Positions 1-6,950 of a DNA stretch of 12,019 nt are shown one piece after another; positions within the stretch are counted from its first letter, which is position 1, and each line of letters starts with the position of its first letter. The stretch comes from DASSLY01 sp035689185 (GTDB taxonomy: Bacteria; Actinomycetota; Actinomycetes; Actinomycetales; Dermatophilaceae), in contig DASSLY010000120.1 in the NCBI GenBank assembly GCA_035689185.1, forward strand, positions 1-12,019, in the 5' to 3' direction. The notes under the pieces were generated by a model. The model saw only the letters and a program-made list of their open reading frames with translations. It was not told the origin of the DNA and made no database searches. The position numbers and the translations under genes are program-made.

Positions 1-63
1 CGGTCGCGTCGGCTAGACTCGCGCTCGCTTCCAGCCCAGCGGGTATGCCGGGCGGCTGGCTGC

Positions 64-134
64 GCGGGTGTAGTTCAATGGCAGAACATCAGCTTCCCAA
101 GCTGACAGTGCGGGTTCGATTCCCGTCACCCGCT
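64..134 (+). tRNA. tRNA-Gly, anticodon CCC
   Basis: A full cloverleaf can be drawn. The acceptor stem is GCGGGTG (64-70) with CACCCGC (127-133), and T134 is the discriminator. The D stem is GTTC (73-76) with GAAC (84-87). The anticodon stem is TCAGC (89-93) with GCTGA (101-105), and its loop TTCCCAA places anticodon CCC at 96-98. The T stem is 110-114 with 122-126 around TTCGATT. This tRNA decodes the glycine codon GGG. The 3' CCA is encoded at 135-137. TAGACT at 14-19 could be its -10 element, but any -35 lies outside the window. Confidence 0.97.
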
Positions 135-232
135 CCACCGCGAGGGCAGCCACACATCGTGGTGGTTGGTTCGCCTTCTAGGACCAGAAGCGAGTCCGAG
201 GGTTTGCTGAGGGTGTTGCTGGTGCCTGATCA

Positions 233-763
233 ATGGTGATGCTGTGTGCCGCAAGCGCGGCCGAACAGGGGTCCTCGCTGCCTGGGGACGACCTCGTTCC
301 CGCGCCCGACGTGGTGATGGACAGGGCGTTCAGCCTGGCCGCGCCGCCAGCGGAGGTCTGGCCGTGGTTGGTGCAGCTGGGCAAGCGGCGCGGCGGTTGG
401 TACCTGCCCGCGTGGCTGGAACGCTTCTTCCCCCGCTCTCGGCGCGGGCTGCGGCGGATCGACCCCTCGCTGCAACGGCTGGCCGTGGGCGAGGTCATCC
501 CGGACTGGGGCGGGACCTTCACGCTGGCGGTGCTGGATCCGCCGCGGGCCCTTGTGCACACCTCGACCCGGGGGCACACGGACCTGAGCTGGGCCATCGT
601 GCTCCACCCGGAAGACGGCGGCACCCGGGTCCAGTTCCGGCTGCGGCTCGCCCCCGTCCGCCGCCCGTGTCTGGCCGGGTCCGTCGGCGGCCTGTTCGAC
701 GCCCTGACCATCACCGGGCTCGCCGCCGGGCTGCGCGAACGCCTGCGCCGCCCGCACGGGTGA
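233..763 (+). CDS. SRPBCC (START/Bet v 1-like) family protein
   Basis: A protein of 176 residues. The stretch from about residue 27 (DVVMDRAFSLAAP, then VWPWLVQLGKRRGGWY) is typical of SRPBCC proteins, a helix-grip fold with a hydrophobic ligand cavity. The rest follows the usual order: a repeated LAVGEVIPDWGG strand region, a conserved LDPPRALVH, and a final amphipathic helix. No signal peptide or membrane helix is seen, so it is probably cytosolic. The ligand and reaction cannot be told. An in-frame TGA at 227 excludes an earlier start. ATG 233 has no good Shine-Dalgarno, and ATG 239 is possible. The GDDLVPAPD lead-in resembles the N-terminus of relatives, which favours an early start over ATG 317. 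Its stop lies three bases from that of the convergent minus-strand gene. Confidence 0.85.
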   Translation: MVMLCAASAAEQGSSLPGDDLVPAPDVVMDRAFSLAAPPAEVWPWLVQLGKRRGGWYLPAWLERFFPRSRRGLRRIDPSLQRLAVGEVIPDWGGTFTLAVLDPPRALVHTSTRGHTDLSWAIVLHPEDGGTRVQFRLRLAPVRRPCLAGSVGGLFDALTITGLAAGLRERLRRPHG

Positions 764-766
764 GGC

Positions 767-1045
767 TCAGTGGTTGCGCAGGGCCTCGACCAGCTCGGAC
801 TTGCTCATCGTCGAGCGTCCTTGGATCCCGATCTCGCGAGCGCGCTTGACCAGGTCCGCCTTGGTCCAGTCCTCGTAACTGCCGGACTGGCCGCCCTTGC
901 TGCCAACAGTCTCGCGTGAGGTGTTCGCCGCCGCGTTGGCGATCCGGGCCGACTTCTCCTTGCTGCTCCCCTGCTCCCTCAGTTTCTCGTAGAGTTCGGG
1001 GTCCTTCACGCTTGGCCCGGGTCCCTTCCGCTGCTTGCCTGCCAT
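767..1045 (-). CDS. Small Rho-N/SAP-like protein (DUF7218-type)
   Basis: A protein of 92 residues, beginning MAGKQRKGPGPSVKDPELYEKLREQG. The first half is basic and polar with a K-rich, Ser/Ala-rich stretch (SSKEKSARIANAAANTSR). The C-terminal 36 residues (YEDWTKADLVKRAREIGI, then TMSKSELVEALRNH) form two short helices like the Rho-termination-factor N-terminal or SAP fold, which can bind nucleic acid. I start at ATG 1045 because AAGGGAGG lies just upstream on the minus strand with good spacing; the open frame extends further 5' but has no coding character. It follows corA on the same strand after a 55-base gap and could be co-transcribed. Small proteins of this type are widespread in actinomycetes. 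The nucleic-acid role is inferred from the fold only. Confidence 0.88.
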   Translation of the reverse strand: MAGKQRKGPGPSVKDPELYEKLREQGSSKEKSARIANAAANTSRETVGSKGGQSGSYEDWTKADLVKRAREIGIQGRSTMSKSELVEALRNH

Positions 1046-1100
1046 GCCAGCCTCCCTTCGTGCGGTGCAGGGGTGGTACCCGCGATCGCCGGCTGCATGC

Positions 1101-2102
1101 TCACCACCAGCCCTGCCTCTTGGTCCAGCGCAGCAGCACGCCGCTGATCGCCAGCATGACCGCGAGGACACCCACCAGCTGGCCGACGTGGGTGGTCTGG
1201 TTGACGATCACGTTCATCCCGTAGACCGATGCGAGGGCGGTGACGGGCAAGGTGATGGCCGCGATCACGGCGAGGCGCTCCATCGCGATCGTCATCTTGG
1301 TGGTCACCCGGGTCTGGTACAGGTCGATGATGCCGAACAGGAAGTCCAGCTCCCCGTCGGCGACGCTCTTCACCCGTTCGAACTGCTTGGCGAGGTCCTT
1401 CGCGTAGCCCCGGTGCGCGTCGCTCACCCGCCCCTTCAGCGACTCGATGCGGGCGTACATGTCATAGCTCTGCGCGGCCATCGTCCGGACGACGAGCAGC
1501 TCGTGCCGCAGCAGGAACAACCGCTCCAGCAGCTTCTCCGGCTGGCTGAGGTCGCCGCTCATCACCTCCGCCTCCAGCGCGGGCAGGCGCTGGGCGACCT
1601 GGCCCACCGCCTCCTGCTGCCGGCGGGCCATGGCCGACCCCACCGCATACGACAACTGGGACGGGCGGGTCGGGTGGAACCGGCCACTGACGATCCGGTA
1701 GCGGACGGCGTCCACCTCACGGGTCGCCTCGTCCTCGTTGACCCCCCCGTCGTAGGGACCGTGAACCGTCACCAGGTACCGCTCGCCGATGATCTGGTCC
1801 AGCTCGATCCGGTGCACCCGGCCCGACTCGATGGTCAGCGGCACAAACAGGGTGACGAAGACGTGCGCGGGATAGGCGTGGATGGTCGGCACGTGGTTCA
1901 TCCGGGCGCAGGCATCCAGGACGAGGCTGTGACAGTGGAAGGTCTCCTTGAGCAGCCGGTAGGCCTGCTCGTCCCAGTGCTCGATGTCGACCCAGACGAA
2001 CCCGTCCGTGCGCTGCAGCAACGTCTCGACCAACGCCGGGTCGTGGTCGGTGATCGGGCTGCCGTCGACGTCTTCGGCGACGGTCACGTAGCTGACCTGC
2101 AT
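1101..2102 (-). CDS. corA: CorA-like magnesium/divalent-cation channel
   Basis: A protein of 333 residues, about the usual CorA length. CorA proteins are homopentameric inner-membrane channels for Mg2+ and sometimes Co2+ or Ni2+. A long soluble N-terminal domain (about 1-270) ends in charged helices (for example DLAKQFERVKSVADGELDFL). Two C-terminal membrane helices follow: about 277-294 (LAVIAAITLPVTALASVY), leading into the hallmark GMN at 295-297, and about 307-324, ending in RWTKRQGWW. The loop after GMN reads VIVNQTTHVGQL rather than the MPEL common in classical CorA, so this is a divergent branch. The ATG at 2102 has only a weak upstream Shine-Dalgarno. The gene is divergent from the iron importer, across the repeat-rich gap. 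The substrate is inferred from the family. Confidence 0.93.
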   Translation of the reverse strand: MQVSYVTVAEDVDGSPITDHDPALVETLLQRTDGFVWVDIEHWDEQAYRLLKETFHCHSLVLDACARMNHVPTIHAYPAHVFVTLFVPLTIESGRVHRIELDQIIGERYLVTVHGPYDGGVNEDEATREVDAVRYRIVSGRFHPTRPSQLSYAVGSAMARRQQEAVGQVAQRLPALEAEVMSGDLSQPEKLLERLFLLRHELLVVRTMAAQSYDMYARIESLKGRVSDAHRGYAKDLAKQFERVKSVADGELDFLFGIIDLYQTRVTTKMTIAMERLAVIAAITLPVTALASVYGMNVIVNQTTHVGQLVGVLAVMLAISGVLLRWTKRQGWW

Positions 2103-2175
2103 GGGCTCAGGGTGGCACGGCCGGTGTCTTCCGCAGCAGCCCCTGCCGCATCAGGCGCGGCCCGGCGTGTCACTG

Positions 2176-2250
2176 CCCCCCGCCTTGCGGGCCCCCGCCT
2201 TGCGGGCCCCCGCCTTGCGGCCCCCCGCCTTGCGGCCCCCCGCCTTGCGG
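2176..2250. repeat. Five tandem copies of a 15-bp repeat
   Basis: Five adjacent 15-base units, 2176-2190, 2191-2205, 2206-2220, 2221-2235 and 2236-2250, read SCCCCCGCCTTGCGG with only the first base varying (C or G). Each unit contains the small hairpin CCGC-CTT-GCGG. They lie in the gap between corA and fbpA. On the minus strand the array would read PQGGG repeats, but I see no convincing gene there. Confidence 0.95.
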
Positions 2251-2258
2251 CTCCCTCG

Positions 2259-2330
2259 CGCTCGTTGCTCCGAACGGTACGGTTTCAGCTCCGTTGTCGC
2301 CGCAAACCGCACCTTTTCGAGCAACAAGCG
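2259..2330. repeat. 27-bp imperfect inverted repeat (stem-loop)
   Basis: The left arm 2259-2285 and right arm 2304-2330 are inverted copies matching at 22 of 27 positions, around an 18-base loop (2286-2303). The outer part pairs CGCTCGTTGCTC with GAGCAACAAGCG, and the inner part pairs GGTACGGTTT with AAACCGCACC. It sits exactly between the two tandem arrays: eight bases separate it from the 15-bp array, and it shares its last base with the 12-bp array. There is no T-tract after either arm, so it is not a standard intrinsic terminator. It could be a REP-like mobile palindrome or a structured RNA leader. Confidence 0.85.
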
Positions 2331-2401
2331 GCACGACGGCCGGCACGACGGCCGGCGCGACCGCCGGCGCGACCGCCGGCGCGACCGCCGGCACGGGCGC
2401 C
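2330..2401. repeat. Six tandem copies of a 12-bp repeat
   Basis: There are two units of GGCACGACGGCC (2330, 2342), three of GGCGCGACCGCC (2354, 2366, 2378) and a degenerate last unit GGCACGGGCGCC (2390-2401). The array begins where the stem-loop ends and stops 36 bases before the iron box upstream of fbpA. The unit length is a multiple of three. It would give APAV repeats on the minus strand and Arg/Asp-rich repeats on the plus strand, but neither looks like a real protein. Confidence 0.93.
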
Positions 2402-2437
2402 GGGCTCGGAGGCTGCACGACGCACAGGAAGTGATCG

Positions 2438-2456
2438 TAAGGTAAGCCTGCCCTTA
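2438..2456. promoter_or_regulatory. DtxR/IdeR-like iron box upstream of fbpA
   Basis: TAAGGTAAGCCTGCCCTTA is an inverted repeat with arms TAAGGnnAG and CTnnCCTTA. By eye it matches the known 19-bp DtxR/IdeR consensus (TTAGGTTAGGCTAACCTAA) at 13 of 19 positions. DtxR-family repressors bind such sites with Fe(II) and block transcription. The candidate -10 element TAAGGT (2438-2443) lies inside it, and the fbpA start follows 26 bases later. The placement before an iron importer supports the call. Binding itself is inferred. Confidence 0.75.
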
Positions 2457-2482
2457 GCCACAGAGAACGAGGGGAGGAAGCA

Positions 2483-3526
2483 ATGCTCAGGCGGACCCGC
2501 GCCGTCCCGGCGAAGGCGGTCGCCGTGGCCGTGGCGATCACCCTGGCCGCGTCCCTGGTCGCATGCGGCGGTAGCGGGGGTGCCAGCTCGCCCGGCGCGA
2601 ACGCGTTGGTGCTCTACAACGCCCAGCACGAGGACCTGATGAAGCTCATGGTTGACGGTTTCACCAAGGCGACGGGCATCGCGGTCAGCGTCCGCGACGG
2701 ATCCGACTTCGAGCTGGCCAACCAGATCAACCAGGAGGGGTCCCGCTCGCCGGCCGACGTCTTCGTCACCGAGAACTCCCCGGCCATGGCGCTGGTGAAC
2801 CAGGGCGGCAACTTCGCCAAGCTGGACCCCGCCACCCTGGCGCAGGTGCCGGCGAGGTACCGACCCAGCGACGGCAGCTGGGTGGGGTTCGCCGCCCGGA
2901 CCACCGTACTGGTCTACGCCAAGGCCAAGGTCGACGCCGGCACGCTGCCTGGCTCGATCCTGGACCTGGCGGGCCCGGCCTGGGCGGGCCGGGTCGGCAT
3001 CGCTCCCGCCGGGGCGGACTTCCAGGCCATCGTCAGTGCGGTGCTGGCGCTCAACGGCGAGGACAAGACGCTGGCCTGGCTGCGCGGGCTGAAGGCCAAC
3101 GCGAAGACCTACCGCAGCAACGTCGCGATCATGCAGGCGGTCAACCGCGGCGAGATCGACGCCGGGGTCATCTACCACTACTACTGGTTCAAGGACCAAG
3201 CCGAGTCCGGGGCGAACAGCGACGCCACCGCCCTGCACTACTTCCGCGGGGGCGACGCCGGCGGCTTCGTCTCGGTGTCCGGCGCCGGGGTGCTCAAGAG
3301 TTCTCGGCGCGCCGCGGACGCGCAGAAGCTGGTCGCCTACCTCGCCAGCCCCGCCGGGCAGCAGATCCTCGCGAAGAGCTCGGCGCTGGAGTACCCGGTA
3401 GGCAACGGCGCCGCTGCGGCTCCCGCGCTGACTCCGCTCGCCGAGCTGGACCCGCCGGCGGTCGACCTGGGCTCGTTGAACGGCCTGACGACGGTGAGCC
3501 TGATGCAGGAAGCCGGGTTGCTCTGA
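2483..3526 (+). CDS. fbpA: Fe(III) ABC transporter substrate-binding lipoprotein
   Basis: A protein of 347 residues of the FbpA/SfuA/IdiA type, which captures ferric iron outside the membrane and hands it to the permease. The N-terminus is a lipoprotein signal: basic MLRRTR, a hydrophobic core, and lipobox LVAC with Cys28 as the lipidated residue. The mature protein starts with ALVLYNAQHEDLMK (residues 41-54). Candidate iron ligands fit the family: His49, Glu97 (in VTENSP) and the tyrosine pair Tyr233-Tyr234 in YHYYWF (231-236). Other family blocks are the GRVGIAPAGADFQA region (169-182) and the C-terminal LAKSSALEYPV. GGGGAGGAAG at 2471-2480 is a strong Shine-Dalgarno, with GGAGG five bases from the ATG. 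It is first in an operon with the permease and ATPase, and is probably repressed by iron through the box at 2438-2456. Confidence 0.96.
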   Translation: MLRRTRAVPAKAVAVAVAITLAASLVACGGSGGASSPGANALVLYNAQHEDLMKLMVDGFTKATGIAVSVRDGSDFELANQINQEGSRSPADVFVTENSPAMALVNQGGNFAKLDPATLAQVPARYRPSDGSWVGFAARTTVLVYAKAKVDAGTLPGSILDLAGPAWAGRVGIAPAGADFQAIVSAVLALNGEDKTLAWLRGLKANAKTYRSNVAIMQAVNRGEIDAGVIYHYYWFKDQAESGANSDATALHYFRGGDAGGFVSVSGAGVLKSSRRAADAQKLVAYLASPAGQQILAKSSALEYPVGNGAAAAPALTPLAELDPPAVDLGSLNGLTTVSLMQEAGLL

Positions 3527-3591
3527 CCCTCACCCTGGCACCGGAGGCGCCAGCCGGGGCTGCTCGTGCCTCGGCCCGGCGGCGCTCCGTC

Positions 3592-5085
3592 GTGCTGCCG
3601 ATCGTCTCCGTGCTGGTCGCCGGGCTGGCCCTGGTCCCGCTCGGCTTCGTCGCCGCATACACCGTCTCCATCGGCTGGGAGCAGGCCAGCGCGCTGGTGC
3701 TCCGGCCCCGGGTGGCCGAGCTGCTGGGCAACACCACCCGGCTGGTGTTCGCCGCCATGCTGCTCACCGCGGTCGTCGGCACCGCCGCCGCCTGGGCGGT
3801 CGAACGCACCGCGCTGCCCGGACGGCGGCTGTGGACCGCGCTCCTTGCGGCGCCGCTGGCGGTCCCGGCGTTCGTCAACGGGTTCGGCTGGGTGTCGCTG
3901 TCCGCGCGGGTGGAGGGGTACGCCGGGGCGCTGCTGGTGGTGACGCTGTCCTACTTCCCGCTGGTGTTCCTGCCGGTGGCCGCGGCGCTGCGGGGGCTGG
4001 ACCCGGCGCTGGAGGAGACGGCCGCCTCGCTGTGCCTCGGCCCGTGGGGACGGCTGTGGCGGGTGGTGCTCCCGCAGCTGCGCCCGGCGCTGCTCGGGGG
4101 GGTCCTCCTCGTGGGGCTGCACCTGCTGGCGGAGTTCGGCGCGCTGCAGCTGCTGCGGTTCGACACCTTCACCACCGCGATCTACGACCAGTACACCTCC
4201 ACGTTCAACGGGTCGGCCGCGAACATGCTGGCCGGTGTGCTGGTGCTGTGCTGCCTGGGGCTGCTGCTGGGCGAGCTGCGGGCGCGCGGCCACCGCCGAT
4301 ACGCCCGGGTGGGTGCCGGGGCGGCCCGCTCCCTGCCGCCGCAGCCGCTGGGTCGGTATGCCGTGCCGGTCGTCGCAGCGCTGGCCGCCCTGGTCGCGCT
4401 GTCGCTGGGGGTGCCGCTGGGCAGCCTCGCGCACTGGCTGCTGGTCGGCACCTCCACGGCGTTCCCGCTCGGCGACCTGGCCGCGGCGGCCGGTTCCTCG
4501 CTCGGCCTCGGGGTGGTCGGTGCCCTGGTCACGACCGCGCTGGCGATGCCGGTGGCCTGGCTGGCCGTGCGGCGCCGCGGCCGGCTGTCCATGCTGGTGG
4601 AGCGGTCCACCTACTTCGGCAACGCGCTGCCCGGGATCGTGGTCGCGCTGGCGCTGGTCACCACCGCGCTGCGGCTGGTCCCGGGGGTGTACCAGACGCT
4701 GGGACTGCTGGTCGCGGCATACGCGATCATGTTCCTCCCCCGGGCCATGGTCAGCGTCGAGGCGGCGATCCTGCAGGCGCCCCCCGTGCTGGACGACGTC
4801 GCCGAAGCGCTCGGCGCCGGCCCGGTGCGCCGGTTCCGGCGGGTCGTGCTGCCGCTGATCGCGCCGGGGGTCGGGGCCGGCGCGGCCCTGGTGTTCCTCG
4901 CGGTGACCACGGAGCTGACCGCGACGCTGCTGCTGGCGCCGATCGGCACCCAGACGCTGGCGACCCGCTTCTGGAGTGCCAGCGGCAGCCTCGCCTACGG
5001 TGCCGCGGCGCCGTATGCCGCGCTGATCGTGGCCATCTCGATGCCGGCGACGTTCCTGCTCACCCGCCAGGGCCGGCGGACATGA
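3592..5085 (+). CDS. fbpB: Fe(III) ABC transporter permease, two-domain
   Basis: A protein of at least 497 residues with about twelve membrane helices, arranged as two fused permease domains as usual for FbpB/SfuB. The two cytoplasmic EAA loops that dock on the ATPase are visible: EETAASLCLGPWGRLWRVVL (141-160, then PQLRP) and, at about 401-425, DDVAEALGAGPVRRFRRVVL then PLIAP. GTG 3592 is the first conventional start, but it has no Shine-Dalgarno and cuts directly into the first helix. The same frame is open back to the fbpA stop and encodes TLTLAPEAPAGAARASARRR, whose basic end suits the inside of a first helix. CTG 3523, overlapping the fbpA TGA and ten bases after AGGAAG (3507-3512), may be the real start. 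The 3' end overlaps the ATPase gene by four bases. Confidence 0.93.
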   Translation: MLPIVSVLVAGLALVPLGFVAAYTVSIGWEQASALVLRPRVAELLGNTTRLVFAAMLLTAVVGTAAAWAVERTALPGRRLWTALLAAPLAVPAFVNGFGWVSLSARVEGYAGALLVVTLSYFPLVFLPVAAALRGLDPALEETAASLCLGPWGRLWRVVLPQLRPALLGGVLLVGLHLLAEFGALQLLRFDTFTTAIYDQYTSTFNGSAANMLAGVLVLCCLGLLLGELRARGHRRYARVGAGAARSLPPQPLGRYAVPVVAALAALVALSLGVPLGSLAHWLLVGTSTAFPLGDLAAAAGSSLGLGVVGALVTTALAMPVAWLAVRRRGRLSMLVERSTYFGNALPGIVVALALVTTALRLVPGVYQTLGLLVAAYAIMFLPRAMVSVEAAILQAPPVLDDVAEALGAGPVRRFRRVVLPLIAPGVGAGAALVFLAVTTELTATLLLAPIGTQTLATRFWSASGSLAYGAAAPYAALIVAISMPATFLLTRQGRRT

Positions 5086-6116
5086 CCCAGGTGTCGCTGT
5101 CGGGGGTGACCAAGGCGTTCGCCGGGACGACTGTGCTGCACGGGGTGAACCTGGTGGTGCCGACCCAGCGGCTCACCGCGGTGCTGGGCCCGTCGGGGTG
5201 CGGCAAGACGACGATGCTGCGGCTGGTAGCCGGGTTCGCCGACCCGGACGCCGGGCAGATCCGGCTCGGCGACACCGTGGTGGCCGGCCCCGGGGTGCGG
5301 GTGCCGGCACGCCGGCGCCGGGTGGGGTACGTCCCGCAGGAGGGGGCGCTCTTCCCGCACCTGTCGGTGGCCGAGAACGTCGGCTTCGGCCTGCCCCGTG
5401 GGGTGCGTCGCGCGGGGACCCGGGTGGAACAACTGCTGGAGCTCGTCGGCCTGGAGCGGTCGCTTCGGGAGCGGGCGCCGCACGAACTGTCCGGTGGGCA
5501 GCAGCAGCGGGTCGCCTTGGCCCGGGCCCTGGCGCCGTCGCCGGAGGTGGTGCTGCTGGACGAGCCGTTCGCATCGCTGGACGCGGGGCTGCGCGAGGGC
5601 ACCGGGCGGGCGGTCGCCGCGGCACTGTCCGCGGCCGGTGCGACCGGTGTGCTGGTGACACACGACCAGGCCGAGGCCCTGTCCCTGGCCGACCAGGTCG
5701 CGGTCATGCGCGCCGGGCGGATCGCCCAGGTGGGGACGCCGCAGCAGGTGTATGCCGCGCCGGCCGACCTCGACGTCGCCCTGTTCGTGGGGGCGGCCGT
5801 GGTCCTGCCGGCCGAGGTGTCCGGCGGGGTGGCGAGGACCGTGCTCGGGCCGGTGCCGGTCGAGCCGCGGACGGCGCACGGGCCGGCGCGGGTGATGCTG
5901 CGGCCCGAGCAGCTCATGGTCGGCGACACCCGCGGACCGCTGGCGCAGGTGGAGGAGATCCGGTTCTACGGCCACGACTGCGCCGTCCGGCTGCGGCTGC
6001 TCGACGGTGTGACGGTGGTCGTGGCACGCCTGTCCGGCGGGCAGGCCCCCCCGCGTCAAGGTGACCGGGTCCCGGTGGGGGTGACCGGGCGCGGCCTGGC
6101 CTTCCCCGCGCCCTGA
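5082..6116 (+). CDS. fbpC: Fe(III) ABC transporter ATP-binding protein
   Basis: A protein of 344 residues that powers the iron importer by ATP hydrolysis on the inner face of the membrane. All ABC motifs are present: Walker A GPSGCGKTT (36-44), Q-loop Gln86 in VGYVPQEGALFPHLSVAENV, signature LSGGQQQRVALARAL (136-150), Walker B VVLLDEP (156-162) with Glu161 as catalytic base, D-loop SLD, and switch His194 in THDQAEAL. Residues from about 235 to the end form a TOBE-like regulatory domain with MLRPEQ (272-277), as in FbpC and related importers. The start is fixed by the ATGA overlap with the permease stop. The last 61 bases run antisense to the 3' end of the VOC gene. Confidence 0.96.
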   Translation: MTQVSLSGVTKAFAGTTVLHGVNLVVPTQRLTAVLGPSGCGKTTMLRLVAGFADPDAGQIRLGDTVVAGPGVRVPARRRRVGYVPQEGALFPHLSVAENVGFGLPRGVRRAGTRVEQLLELVGLERSLRERAPHELSGGQQQRVALARALAPSPEVVLLDEPFASLDAGLREGTGRAVAAALSAAGATGVLVTHDQAEALSLADQVAVMRAGRIAQVGTPQQVYAAPADLDVALFVGAAVVLPAEVSGGVARTVLGPVPVEPRTAHGPARVMLRPEQLMVGDTRGPLAQVEEIRFYGHDCAVRLRLLDGVTVVVARLSGGQAPPRQGDRVPVGVTGRGLAFPAP

Positions 6117-6913
6117 CGCGCCACGGGGTCGAGCGCAGCAGTCCCCCCGAGACCCCCGCGTGGGGCGCCGAAGCTGAACTCGGCACCGAACGGGTCCAGG
6201 GCGGTGCCCAGTCGCGCGTACGGCATGTCGTGCGGCGGCACGGTAACGCTGCCGCCGAGCCCGGCGATCGTCGCCGCGGTCAGGTCCGTGTCGGCCACGG
6301 CGAACGTCGTGTTCCAGGCCGACCGGGTCCGGCCCGGGTCGCCGACGATGCCGCCGACCTCGTGCCCGTCCGGGCGGCGCAGGAAGGTGAAGTCCACCCC
6401 CTCGAGGTCGTCGTTGCCGTCCAGGGTGAAGCCGAACACGGCCGGGTAGAACGCCCGAGCCGCCCGCGGGTTGGAGGTCTGCAGATCGTTGCGAACCAGG
6501 GCGCCCGGCTCGTTCACCACCTCGCAGCCGATGTGCGCCCGGCCCTGCCAGAGCCCGAACTGGGCACCAACCGGGTCCCGGACAAGCGCCATCCGGCCCT
6601 GGTCCATGACGTCCATCGGGTCCGTCAGCACCTGGCCACCGGCCGCCCGGGCGGCCGCCACGGTGGCATCGACATCGTCGGTGGCCAGGTAGACGTTCCA
6701 CCAGACCTCGCCCGCCGCGGGGTTGGCCATCAGTGCGGCGGCCCGGCGCCCGGCCAGGAAACAGGTCGTGTACGAGCCGTACTCAACCGGTCCGACCTCG
6801 AAGGTCCACCCGAACACGCCGCCGTAGAAGGCCATCGCCCGCTCCAGGTCGGGGATGCCCAGGTCGATCCAGGCCGGTGTGCCGGGCGGTTGGTTCTGCG
6901 TCACGTAGCTCAT
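6056..6913 (-). CDS. Two-domain VOC (glyoxalase/bleomycin-resistance fold) protein
   Basis: A protein of 285 residues with two tandem VOC domains. The first (about 12-125) runs from GTPAWIDLGIPDLERAMAFY through VFGWTF to VRDPVGAQFGLWQ. The second (about 134-249) runs from NEPGALVRNDLQTSNPRAA to LDPFGAEFSFGA. The layout resembles the mycobacterial CFP30B/Rv0577 group; its substrate here is unknown. I choose ATG 6913 over GTG 6943 because the VOC region begins soon after it, and a -10-like TACGGT (6921-6926 on the minus strand) lies seven bases upstream, which suits a leaderless transcript. It lies 37 bases after the lipoprotein gene and may also be read from that operon. Residues 250-285 are a Gly/Pro/Arg-rich tail beyond the domain, and its last codons run antisense to fbpC. 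Confidence 0.92.
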   Translation of the reverse strand: MSYVTQNQPPGTPAWIDLGIPDLERAMAFYGGVFGWTFEVGPVEYGSYTTCFLAGRRAAALMANPAAGEVWWNVYLATDDVDATVAAARAAGGQVLTDPMDVMDQGRMALVRDPVGAQFGLWQGRAHIGCEVVNEPGALVRNDLQTSNPRAARAFYPAVFGFTLDGNDDLEGVDFTFLRRPDGHEVGGIVGDPGRTRSAWNTTFAVADTDLTAATIAGLGGSVTVPPHDMPYARLGTALDPFGAEFSFGAPRGGLGGTAALDPVARQGAGKARPRPVTPTGTRSP

Positions 6914-6920
6914 GGGGGCG

Positions 6921-6926
6921 ACCGTA
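6921..6926 (-). promoter_or_regulatory. Putative -10 element of the VOC gene (leaderless)
   Basis: TACGGT on the minus strand fits the actinobacterial TANNNT -10 pattern. It lies seven bases before ATG 6913, so transcription would begin at the start codon. No Shine-Dalgarno is present, which agrees with this. A -35 element was not identified. Confidence 0.4.
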
Positions 6927-6950
6927 GTGGGCACCCCTGTCACACCGCTC

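Noticed and set aside
64..137. tRNA-Gly as an integration (att) site
   Set aside because: No integrase and no repeated copy of the tRNA 3' end is visible in the window.
175..190. Hairpin CTTCT-AGGACC-AGAAG after the tRNA as a terminator
   Set aside because: The stem is only five base pairs and no T-tract follows.
2176..2401. Tandem arrays as a CRISPR array
   Set aside because: Units are 12-15 bases, directly adjacent, without spacers, and no cas gene is present.
2101..2445. Plus-strand open frame of 114 codons through both tandem arrays
   Set aside because: It starts on the corA start codon without a ribosome binding site, is mostly repeat-derived Pro/Ala/Leu/Arg and Arg/Asp runs, and ends inside the iron box. 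High GC and repeat units divisible by three keep frames open by chance.
2170..2541. Minus-strand open frame with PQGGG and APAV repeats
   Set aside because: Its first conventional start is inside fbpA, there is no ribosome binding site for a later one, and its sequence is explained by the 15-bp and 12-bp arrays.
1035..2639. Long plus-strand open frame across corA and fbpA
   Set aside because: It is the antisense shadow of corA with no domain character; corA has clear motifs on the other strand.
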